From positions 3,868,449 through 3,878,357 of the forward strand of contig CP070840.1 of the NCBI GenBank assembly GCA_020342025.1: 9,909 nt of DNA. The letters are read 5' to 3'. The translations under genes and the position numbers were made by a program. The notes beneath the pieces are model-generated. The model searched no databases and was not told where the DNA came from. It saw nothing but the letters and a program-made list of their open reading frames with translations. Origin of the DNA: Deltaproteobacteria bacterium. GTDB taxonomy: Bacteria; Desulfobacterota; DSM-4660; Desulfatiglandales; HGW-15. Below are positions 1 through 6,437 of this stretch, in pieces (position 1 is the first letter of the stretch; each line of letters opens with the position of its first letter).

Positions 1-1096
1 CTTTCTCCTCCCCACCATCAATCCCCGTAGCTACTGCCTTCGCCGTAACGCTGGCATCACTCAGAGCCGCCCCCGAGGCGTTTCCCTCTTTGGTTAACCC
101 TATATCGACGCTCACACCCACCGCCGTCGCGTTCGAATCCGCGTTCGCAGAGATATTCCCTTGGTTCTCAATCGTGTCATTGCCATTGCCACCGTCAATG
201 CCTGTGGCCCTCGCATCAGCCGTTGCACTCGAGTCAGTCAAGGCCTTTCCATTCATGTCCCCTTCAAGGTTCCCCGAGATCATCAAGGATACGCCTACAG
301 CCGTCGCATCACCAACGGCGTTCGCACTGACTTCCGTCTCATCATTAACGATCCTGTCATCGCCCTCACCACCATCGATACCTTTGGCCAATGCCTCGGC
401 CGTGACGCTCGCATTGTTCAATGACGAACCGCCCACCAAGCTTTCATTGGCCACGCTAATCGTTACCAAGGCGTCCGTGCTGTCCACCTCGGCCGTCGCA
501 TTGACAGGTATGGTACCGCCCCTAGTGATAATCTCATCCCCACCGTTACTGCCACTTATACCCTCGGCAATCGCTGTTGAGGTTGTCATGGTCTGGGACT
601 GCTCATTCCCTTCGAGAGTCAAGGAGATGTCACCTGACTCCGAATGGGAAGTGGCTGTAGCGCCCATAGTGGAAGAATTGAGGACCGTATCCGCACCATC
701 TCCAGCAAGGACTCCGGTCGCATTTGCTGTTGCTTGGGATGGCGTTCCATCCACAGGCAGGGCATTCGCATCCGCATTTGCGCTGACGGTGCCATTATTG
801 GCAACCTGGTCATCCCCACTTCCGGCGTCAATGGCAACGGCCTCCGCAGTCGCGATGGCCTCTGCCTCAACCTGAAAGTCACTCGCCACCTGCCCCATAA
901 TTTCTATAAAGATGGTGTCATCGCCATCATAGCCGAAGATGCCGTCCCAGATTGTACCGCCGAGCACCGTTATATTGTCATCCCCCGGTGTCCCGTAAAT
1001 TGTCTCGGCATTGACGAAGGAATTGTGGATAGGTGTGAAGAAAAGCATTAGAGCGAGGAAAGACAAAGGTACGCAGTTCCTCAGATGGTGCATCAT
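1..1096 (-). CDS. Exported calcium-binding-repeat-like protein (N-terminal part, runs off left edge)
   Basis: Reading the minus strand from ATG at 1096 gives 365 codons with no stop to the window edge. Residues 1-30 look like a signal peptide: basic start, hydrophobic core around 11-22, likely cleavage after VNA. The rest is an Ala/Gly/Asp/Asn-rich repeat protein. Each unit starts with a glycine- and aspartate-rich nonapeptide resembling RTX-type calcium-binding motifs, such as GIDGGEGDD (239) and GIDGGNGND (299), followed by SANA...ATAVGVS and an ATA-rich stretch. Motif starts fall near residues 53, 88, 128, 179, 239, 299 and 358, so the period grows from about 35-40 to a steady 59-60. A run of seven G lies 6 nt upstream of the ATG and is the likely SD. 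A second ATG follows at once. Role is inferred only: a secreted or surface beta-repeat protein, perhaps an adhesin. The C-terminus and any secretion or anchoring domain lie outside the window. Confidence 0.8.
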   Translation of the reverse strand, partial: MMHHLRNCVPLSFLALMLFFTPIHNSFVNAETIYGTPGDDNITVLGGTIWDGIFGYDGDDTIFIEIMGQVASDFQVEAEAIATAEAVAIDAGSGDDQVANNGTVSANADANALPVDGTPSQATANATGVLAGDGADTVLNSSTMGATATSHSESGDISLTLEGNEQSQTMTTSTAIAEGISGSNGGDEIITRGGTIPVNATAEVDSTDALVTISVANESLVGGSSLNNASVTAEALAKGIDGGEGDDRIVNDETEVSANAVGDATAVGVSLMISGNLEGDMNGKALTDSSATADARATGIDGGNGNDTIENQGNISANADSNATAVGVSVDIGLTKEGNASGAALSDASVTAKAVATGIDGGEEK

Positions 1097-1166
1097 GGAC
1101 GGCCCCCCCTTTCCGCCTTAGATGTTAATGGTTTGGTAAACTGCCTTGGTGCCCGTATATCGATAC

Positions 1167-1211
1167 AATAAAAGGCCTCCGTCTGGACCCCGAATCCATT
1201 GGAGGCACTTT
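1167..1211 (-). terminator. Terminator-like hairpin on minus strand
   Basis: GCCTCC (1175-1180) pairs with GGAGGC (1201-1206). Inside it TGGA pairs with TCCA, and flanking AAAG/CTTT lengthens the stem. On the minus strand the stem is followed by TTTTATT. It starts directly after the TAG at 1214-1216 that closes a short open frame, which is where a gene's terminator would sit. It lies 70 bp upstream of the repeat-protein gene, insulating it from upstream transcription. The T-tract is only moderate. Confidence 0.45.
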
Positions 1212-1213
1212 AA

Positions 1214-1339
1214 CTAAAACATCCTAAAGCCATACTTCATGTTCAGCAACGCCAATTTAGGGTTTGGGTTGTCGCTCTTGGTTCTGGGTGAATCTGTTTT
1301 GGAGGTTACTGGTTTCTCGGTAAGTTGCTTTCCCTCAGG
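1214..1339 (-). pseudogene. Possible relic of a gene 3' end
   Basis: A minus-strand frame is open from just after a TAA at 1340-1342 to a TAG at 1214-1216, about 41 codons. It has no good start codon near its beginning. It ends in NMKYGFRMF and is followed at once by the terminator-like hairpin at 1167-1211. A stop next to a terminator suggests the surviving 3' end of a decayed gene or mobile element. I do not recognise a family, and chance is a real alternative for a frame this short. Confidence 0.18.
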
Positions 1340-2006
1340 TTATCCGTTTCGACAGAGAAACAGCTATTGGATCCCACACGAGTTCAGTTGAGGGCTAGAA
1401 AGAGCAAATATTATAATGGTCAGCAAAAATCGAGCCAGAAACGGCTGAACAAACGCTTTCAGGATTTACCTAAGATTCAATACCTTATGAGGCCCTGTCA
1501 AGTCAAGGGTTTGCTGTGTGTAATAAAATACTCTCATTTAGCAAGAAATCCTCGGATCTTGAGAAAAGGATTACCACTTATTGGTAATTTGTTGGATAGC
1601 TATATCAATTTGATACGAAATTGGGGTAGGATGGATGGTCAATGCCGCCTTGACAGCTGGGGCATAAAACAGCCTACAGGTCAGGATCAACCTGGTACGC
1701 AACAGGGATGCGGCTACGACTACCATTTGAACAGTGAGAATTATCTGAAATCAAGTAGCCTACTTTGATCCTTGAGGTATCTCCCTTTGAAGCTTACGTT
1801 TGCCAATTGCTCAGTTTTAGCGCCAGCCAAATTTAGGTATTCGATAAGTAAGCTGCAATCCTGCCGAATTGAAGTATTCTGCTATAAATCACGATTCTAT
1901 ACTAAAGAAGTAGAGTTAAATGATACCATATGAAATATGGAACGAGCCAACATGCCAACATACTCCTGTAAGCCATTACCCAAAGCATATTCCGAAAGGT
2001 TATGAC
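1340..2006. other. Intergenic stretch without a convincing gene
   Basis: No frame here looks coding on either strand. A plus-strand 147-codon frame (1325-1768) has a protein-unlike composition, no ribosome binding site and no recognisable motif. Visible details are overlapping TTGACT (1501-1506) and TTGACA (1496-1501) on the minus strand, which are -35-like but lack a good -10 at proper spacing, and a small perfect palindrome CCATAT-gaa-ATATGG at 1926-1940. The stretch may be decayed mobile DNA, together with the possible relic at 1214-1339. Confidence 0.4.
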
Positions 2007-2276
2007 TTGCTTTGAGGCTGTCGGAAACCGCCCATCTGCTGCGTTCCCCTCATCCCCCGCCCTGTTAAGTTCTCGCTACGCTAGACGGCGAAGCCGATTT
2101 AACAGGGCAAGTCACTGCGGCGTACTTCTCTGTACGCCTCATTCTTCGGGATTTGTCCGCGCTTCGCTTGGACTCCCCACCCTTCGGGCGGGTCCCCAGT
2201 TTCGTCCCGCAACAAAGCCTGCGGGATGGACATTTTCCATCAACCTCTGAGAAACCGGTTTTTCGACAGTTGCTTT
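2007..2276. repeat. MITE-like element with terminal inverted repeats
   Basis: The left end reads CTGTCGGAAACCG (2018-2030). The reverse complement of the right end reads CTGTCGAAAAACCGG (2255-2269), so the ends are imperfect terminal inverted repeats differing by a substitution and an indel. Directly outside them both sides carry the direct repeat TTGCTTT (2007-2013 and 2270-2276), as expected of a target-site duplication. Inside are strong hairpins: GCCCTGTTAA/TTAACAGGGC (2059-2068 / 2099-2108), TCCCGCA/TGCGGGA (2205-2211 / 2220-2226) and GATGGA/TCCATC (2225-2230 / 2236-2241). An 82-codon plus-strand frame (2002-2250) covers it but is built from these hairpins and is unlikely to be a protein. 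No transposase is encoded, so it would move only in trans. Copy number elsewhere cannot be seen from this window. Confidence 0.6.
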
Positions 2277-2339
2277 AGAATATTAACCGCAGAAGGGAGC
2301 AGATTTCTACTTTAGATTTTCGTCATTGGCGGTTGCCCA

Positions 2340-2379
2340 ACTCACGCTCCATACCTATGGAAAGGGAAAGGCCGTGAGT
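2340..2379. repeat. Inverted repeat just past the TauE/SafE gene
   Basis: ACTCACG (2340-2346) pairs perfectly with CGTGAGT (2373-2379), with an inner hairpin CCATA-cc-TATGG. It starts a few bases beyond the stop of the permease gene. No T-run follows on either strand, so it is not a standard intrinsic terminator. It could protect the mRNA 3' end or be a repeat remnant. Confidence 0.4.
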
Positions 2380-2386
2380 GAGATCG

Positions 2387-3340
2387 TTAGAAGATCTGGA
2401 TGATGTACCTTATGGAGAGAAACAGAATGACAAGGCCTAGGATCAGCTTGATGCTTTTGGCTGGGAAGTATTTTTGTAGCCTCGCTCCAGAGTAGATCCC
2501 GAGCAGACCCCCTATCCCGAAGAGGAGGCCCAATTTCCAATCAGGTGCTGTGGCCAGACCCGTATGAGCATAGATGGGGGCGACGAGGGTATAGAACACG
2601 ACCCCTGAGATTGAGGTCAAAAAGGTGCCGAGTAGCGTGGCTCCCGCTATGGTGTAAATCGGGAGCCTGAAGATCGTTATCAGAAAAGGGGCGATAATTG
2701 CACCTCCACCTATCCCATAGGTACCGCCAACGATACCCACAGTAAGGGCAAGAGCAAAGAGGATGGTAGGGTTAAAAGAGAAGGTCTCGCCATAAAACTG
2801 AAAGGTGTAGTTGATGGGTGAAAACCTGACAGTCTTAACGGCCACATGGCTGGCTGACCCCAATTGTTGCTGTTTTCGGATCTTTTTTGATCTTTCCTTG
2901 AACTTTTCCTCAAGGGCATTGGTTTTCTTCTTGTGGGCGCCCGCCTTGGGCGTGAGATCATACAGCAGCTTAACTGCAATATAGAAGAGGACGCATCCCA
3001 CAAAAAATTTGAAGTTTTTCGGGTCTGGAAGGTATTTGATTCTAAAGATGACGCCGATAAACACCCCAGGCAATGTGCCAGCAATGTTGACCAAAGCAAG
3101 GGGCCAGGCCATCCTTTTCTCTCTAATGTACCTGTAGACCCCGCTTGGTATGGCAACAATATTGTAAACAAGATTGGTGGGGCTGACCGCGGGGGTAGTA
3201 AACCCGAGCACGCTCACTTGGAAAGGGAGAAGCAGGAAGGCACCAGATACCCCGCCCATGGATGTGAAGAAGGAGATAACAAACGCAACGAAGATGGGGA
3301 TAGCCGGAAAGACACCGACCCCTGAGACAGGAAAATGCAA
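2387..3340 (-). CDS. TauE/SafE-family (DUF81) membrane permease
   Basis: This 317-aa polytopic membrane protein has the TauE/SafE hallmark: two homologous halves, each with a glycine-rich motif. These are GGVSGAFLLLPF at 29-40 and GGTYGIGGGAIIAPF at 205-219. About eight hydrophobic segments are visible, the first at roughly 12-27 and the last at 297-314. Between the halves sits a long, charged, probably cytoplasmic loop (about 131-190) with a basic, possibly coiled stretch at 142-160, which makes it longer than the usual 250-270 aa. Family members export or import sulfite, sulfoacetate, taurine-derived or other sulfur anions; the substrate cannot be read from sequence. The start is TTG at 3340: it has a perfect GGAGGT at 8-nt spacing and an in-frame stop just upstream, and the next ATG (residue 28) would delete the first membrane helix. 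It is the most downstream gene of the minus-strand group, 97 bp after the YcaO gene, so shared transcription is possible. Confidence 0.88.
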   Translation of the reverse strand: MHFPVSGVGVFPAIPIFVAFVISFFTSMGGVSGAFLLLPFQVSVLGFTTPAVSPTNLVYNIVAIPSGVYRYIREKRMAWPLALVNIAGTLPGVFIGVIFRIKYLPDPKNFKFFVGCVLFYIAVKLLYDLTPKAGAHKKKTNALEEKFKERSKKIRKQQQLGSASHVAVKTVRFSPINYTFQFYGETFSFNPTILFALALTVGIVGGTYGIGGGAIIAPFLITIFRLPIYTIAGATLLGTFLTSISGVVFYTLVAPIYAHTGLATAPDWKLGLLFGIGGLLGIYSGARLQKYFPAKSIKLILGLVILFLSIRYIIQIF

Positions 3341-3348
3341 ATGGTTTT

Positions 3349-3354
3349 ACCTCC
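3349..3354 (-). promoter_or_regulatory. Strong SD deciding a TTG start
   Basis: GGAGGT on the minus strand lies 8 nt before the TTG at 3338-3340. No ATG or GTG in frame is available before the first membrane helix, and a TAA lies in frame at 3347-3349. Together these fix TTG as the start of the TauE/SafE gene. Confidence 0.75.
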
Positions 3355-3437
3355 GTAAATCGACCGCAAGCGTATAGACTCCTATGGAAAAAAACAAGGG
3401 GTTTATTGAACAGGTCAGGGCGGAGACCAGTACGCTA

Positions 3438-5186
3438 TTACTCCGACACTCCAATGTCTTGGCCTTGTAATGCCTCTAAATTCGTCTTCGCGAAATCTAT
3501 GGAGGGGTCCAGTGCTAGGGCAAATTCATAGTAACGGATGGCATTGTCTTTGTCGCCCATATCCCGGTAATTGGAAGCAATGTTTGCATAGTCGATGGCA
3601 GAGCTGGGATCCAACTGGAGCACCTTTCGGAAGCACTGTATCGCCTTCTCATGCTCTTTCAACTTGAAATAGCAGTAGCCCATAAGATTGTGGATATCCG
3701 TCCGCTCACTGTCATGTTCTTCTCCCTTTTCAAGGGTTCTGATGGCCTCTTTGTATTGGGCCAGGTCCTTCAAGCAAACCCCCATATATGAATAAATGCT
3801 GGGAATGTCCTCTTTATTGGGAATAAGATTTAAAGCCTCTTCAAAATACTTCAGGGCCTGGGCCTGTTCATTTATGGCCAGATGGGAGGTCCCTAAGAAA
3901 AATCTGACGTAATATTTTCCAGGCATGAGCCCATCAATTTTATTTAGCTCAGTGATTGCCCACCCAGGGAGGCCGCTCTCCGCAATGAGCTTGGCAGAGA
4001 ACATGCCCACACTGGTATTTGCGGCCCGTTCCCTGAAATGGGCACCGGGGATAATCGTGTAGAAGGCAGGAATTTCCAGCTTCGAATGCATGGTATTGAG
4101 CACAATGGCCTCCATGCCTGTGCGAGATAGCGCTGAGATACAATTTTCCACCTCCACTCCGATGTTGTCATTGGAAAGGTCGGGCAGCGCCGTAATGTCT
4201 ATAAAGGCTTCAGGGCGGGTAACGTATTCCGCCTCTTCAAGATTCTTGAACTTGGGTAGTCCGCTGGCCACATAGTTGGCGTTGGTGTTGAAGTCTCCCG
4301 CCAGTTGTGCCACCTCAGTGAGGGCGCGACTCAAAGCCTTCTGTGGATCGGGCGTTGTCCCTGCTGTCCAGACAATTTCGCTCTTATCCGGGAACGTAGT
4401 GGGGTCGTAGGCAAGGACACCTACACTGGGAATGCCCGTGTCTAAAGAAAAATCGGTTATGAACAACTTGACGCCTATCCTCTCGTATTTGCCCATCATC
4501 TCCAGGACCAAGGGATCGGTTATGGCGCTGATATTAATGGCGGGTGTTTTTAGTTTGTTACGGCTCACCACAGATGAGACGTGCCTTTCCACGATCTCAC
4601 AGATCCCCTGACTGAGGGCCTCTTCCACGCAGTTTCCTGCTGAAGGACCATTGAACTCATTAATCATATAGAACCAGTTGAATGGGACGAGAATCTCCTC
4701 TTGGCGGGTCAAGTTGTAGGCCCAAGTCCATTTGAGAGGGAGTCTTGAGAAAACCTCTTTGGCCACATCCAGTTCATCAGACTCGTCGTGTACGGACTTG
4801 ACAATGGATTCAAAGGGTAAGGCAGGGTCTTTCAAATTTCGGTATTCTTCCGTAAAGAAGTTCTTAGGATTCTTGCAAAACGTGAAAAAGCTAAATCTCT
4901 CGGCCAACTCCATGACCGCGCTGGCCTCTGACTGATGGGGCGTGCCACCCTTGCCCATCTGTTTTTTGGTTCCTATGGTTTCCAGGGCGTCCTTACCGCA
5001 AAAGCTAAAATAAACCGGAATACCGAGCCGGCCATTATCGATTCTCATGGTCTTCTCTAGAATATCCAGGTCCACCTTTTTCAGTTTTTCCTTGAACCGC
5101 TGCACCGTCTCTTCTGGCGTGCATATCTTATCCTGATCCAAGGTATAACCTTTAAAGGCATCCTTTAGAAGGATTTTATAACTCAT
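3438..5186 (-). CDS. YcaO-domain protein with C-terminal TPR repeats
   Basis: This 582-aa protein has a YcaO domain at about 60-410 and four TPRs at about 426-562. The YcaO ATP/Mg-binding signatures are visible: MGKGGTPHQSEASAVMELAER at 77-97 (K79, Q85, E93, E96), NCVEEALSQGICEIVERH at 185-202 (E189, Q193, E197, E200), and TPDPQKALSRALTE at 278-291. YcaO enzymes phosphorylate amide carbonyls with ATP to make azolines, thioamides or amidines; others, such as the E. coli namesake, have unsettled roles linked to ribosomal S12 methylthiolation. The proline-rich C-terminus of azoline-forming cyclodehydratases is absent and TPRs stand there instead, which suggests a docking surface for a protein substrate or partner. 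ATG 5186 follows AAGGGA at 7-nt spacing. No precursor peptide or TfuA gene is adjacent. A TauE/SafE gene follows 97 bp downstream, and a LarE-like sulfur transferase lies upstream beyond a repeat. A sulfur-related role such as thioamidation is inference. Confidence 0.9.
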   Translation of the reverse strand: MSYKILLKDAFKGYTLDQDKICTPEETVQRFKEKLKKVDLDILEKTMRIDNGRLGIPVYFSFCGKDALETIGTKKQMGKGGTPHQSEASAVMELAERFSFFTFCKNPKNFFTEEYRNLKDPALPFESIVKSVHDESDELDVAKEVFSRLPLKWTWAYNLTRQEEILVPFNWFYMINEFNGPSAGNCVEEALSQGICEIVERHVSSVVSRNKLKTPAINISAITDPLVLEMMGKYERIGVKLFITDFSLDTGIPSVGVLAYDPTTFPDKSEIVWTAGTTPDPQKALSRALTEVAQLAGDFNTNANYVASGLPKFKNLEEAEYVTRPEAFIDITALPDLSNDNIGVEVENCISALSRTGMEAIVLNTMHSKLEIPAFYTIIPGAHFRERAANTSVGMFSAKLIAESGLPGWAITELNKIDGLMPGKYYVRFFLGTSHLAINEQAQALKYFEEALNLIPNKEDIPSIYSYMGVCLKDLAQYKEAIRTLEKGEEHDSERTDIHNLMGYCYFKLKEHEKAIQCFRKVLQLDPSSAIDYANIASNYRDMGDKDNAIRYYEFALALDPSIDFAKTNLEALQGQDIGVSE

Positions 5187-5242
5187 AAATCAGTCCCTTT
5201 CTAATGCGACTTTAGTTTGAAAGAAAAATCAAAAACCTCAAG

Positions 5243-5408
5243 AATTCCAAAATCCCAATATCCAAATCCCAAAGAAATCCAAATGTACAAATGCCAAATT
5301 TTCAAAATCGAGGTGTCCTACTCAGGCCGACTTCCTCTCTAGCTGCTCAGAGTTTTGAATATTTACATTTCTGATTTTTTTGAAATTGGGGTTTTGGATT
5401 TGGGAATT
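5243..5408. repeat. Long imperfect inverted repeat between YcaO and LarE genes
   Basis: The left arm (about 5243-5309) is an A/C-rich run of related short units such as CCAAATCCC and CCAAATG. The right arm (about 5351-5408) is its imperfect reverse complement: AATTCC opens the left arm and GGGAATT closes the right, while TTTTCAAAA (left) faces AGTTTTGAA (right) near the centre. About 40 bp of unrelated sequence separates them. The transcript could fold into a long hairpin. The composition differs sharply from the flanking genes, as in dispersed intergenic repeats. The rest of the 5190-5472 gap shows no gene. It weakens the case for tight LarE-YcaO co-transcription but does not exclude it. Confidence 0.5.
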
Positions 5409-5472
5409 ATAGGCAGCATGCTTTGTCTTCATAGCAAGGACCAGAAATCCGCCTCAGTTCCTTAAATGACAC

Positions 5473-6297
5473 TCAGTCTTCTATCTCCAGGGCTCTGTTC
5501 ATGCTTCCTGTGACATATCCTTCCAGGTCAACGGCCACGTGGAGAAACCCTATCTCTTTGAATTTCTCCACAAGGTCTTTCCTCAAATTTGCTTCATTGA
5601 TCATCTCTATCTGTGAGGCGTCAACTTCTATCCTCGCCACAGATCCATGATGTCTGACCCGGTATTGCCTAAAACCTCTTCTTGCCAGATACTCTTCCGC
5701 TTCTTCAACCATCTTCAGTTTCTTGTCCGTTATGGCATCCCCGTAGGGAATCCTTGAAGCCAGACAAGCCATGGCCGGTTTGTCCCACGTGGTAAGCCCC
5801 ATCTCCTTAGAGAGAAAACGGATCTCTTCCTTGTTCAATTGGGCTTCCACAAGCGGGGCCATAATCCCCATTTCATCTGCCGCCTTCAATCCAGGACGGT
5901 AATCACTCAGGTCATCCAGATTGGTCGCATAGGCCACATGTTCTATGCCCCTTTCTCCTGCGATTTTTACAAGTTCTTGAGAAAGGGATTTCTTGCAGTG
6001 ATAGCATCTGTCCGAGGCATTGGATGCAAACCCGGGAATAGTGGTTTCATCTGATTGGAAAACCACGTGGGCAATGCCCTTCTCCTCAGCAAACCGGATC
6101 GCCTCCTTGCGTTCTCTGGAAGGATATGTGGAGGAACTCTCTGTGACCGCCAAAACTTTGTTTCCCAGAGTTTCATGGGCCAGGGTCAGCAAGAAGGTGC
6201 TATCCACACCCCCAGAAAAGGCGACTAGTAGAGAATCCAGTTCTTTGAGATGACGGATCAGTTTTTCTTTTTTCAGTCTTGCGGTCTTTTCATCCAT
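5473..6297 (-). CDS. larE: LarE-like ATP-dependent sulfur transferase (PP-loop family)
   Basis: This 274-aa protein belongs to the LarE branch of N-type ATP pyrophosphatases. The PP-loop SGGVDST lies at residues 28-34, the conserved CLASRIPYG at 178-186 and GYVTGSMNR near the C-terminus (260-268). In lactate racemase maturation LarE adenylylates pyridinium dicarboxylate mononucleotide and inserts sulfur. Lactobacillus LarE sacrifices one cysteine, whereas a three-cysteine subgroup binds a [4Fe-4S] cluster. This protein has the three: C98 and C101 (CYHC) plus C178 in the CLASR motif, which favours the cluster type. The start is ATG 6297, where AGG stands 7 nt upstream; the in-frame TTG at 6303 is crowded against that AGG. 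No larB or larC occurs in the window, so the symbol reflects family only. Feeding sulfur to the downstream YcaO protein is a speculative alternative role. Confidence 0.85.
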   Translation of the reverse strand: MDEKTARLKKEKLIRHLKELDSLLVAFSGGVDSTFLLTLAHETLGNKVLAVTESSSTYPSRERKEAIRFAEEKGIAHVVFQSDETTIPGFASNASDRCYHCKKSLSQELVKIAGERGIEHVAYATNLDDLSDYRPGLKAADEMGIMAPLVEAQLNKEEIRFLSKEMGLTTWDKPAMACLASRIPYGDAITDKKLKMVEEAEEYLARRGFRQYRVRHHGSVARIEVDASQIEMINEANLRKDLVEKFKEIGFLHVAVDLEGYVTGSMNRALEIED

Positions 6298-6349
6298 ACT
6301 CAAACCTATCGGTACTGACTATCATCTAGTTACCACAGTGTAGCATGTT

Positions 6350-6437
6350 GGGCAAGCCCTATTCTTGCCCTCACCACAGAGGCACGGTCGCGGCAAAGCC
6401 GCTATGCGACGGGGCGAGGACACGGAGGGTAAGACGT
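6350..6437. repeat. Hairpins and dispersed-repeat-like sequence between LarE and ADP-ribosylglycohydrolase
   Basis: GGGCAAG (6350-6356) pairs perfectly with CTTGCCC (6364-6370) over a 7-nt loop; no T-run follows, so it is not a clear terminator. Next to it, CACCACAGAGGCACGG and GAGGACACGGAGG flank a GC-rich hairpin, GTCGC-GGC-aaa-GCC-gctat-GCGAC (6387-6410). The CCACAGAGGCAC...GACACGGAG wording is like a repeat often met between bacterial genes; that likeness is from memory and was not searched. Confidence 0.4.

Noticed and set aside
90..875. Long plus-strand frame (261 codons) in the first kilobase
   Set aside because: It is the antisense shadow of the minus-strand repeat gene; its Ala/Ser/Pro-rich text comes from reading the repeats backwards, and the minus frame has a signal peptide and ordered repeats.
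1325..1768. Plus-strand frame of 147 codons
   Set aside because: No ribosome binding site, no recognisable motif and composition unlike a folded protein; it overlaps the region suspected to be decayed.
2002..2250. Plus-strand 82-codon frame
   Set aside because: It coincides with the MITE-like element and its hairpins; there is no SD and no protein-like pattern.
5243..5309. Repeated short units as a CRISPR array
   Set aside because: Units are under 10 bp, variable and without regular spacers; no cas gene is present.
6298..6303. TTG start for the LarE-like gene
   Set aside because: The AGG SD is only one base from this TTG but 7 nt from ATG 6297.
6350..6370. Hairpin as an intrinsic terminator for the ADP-ribosylglycohydrolase gene
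   Set aside because: No T-run follows the stem on the minus strand.
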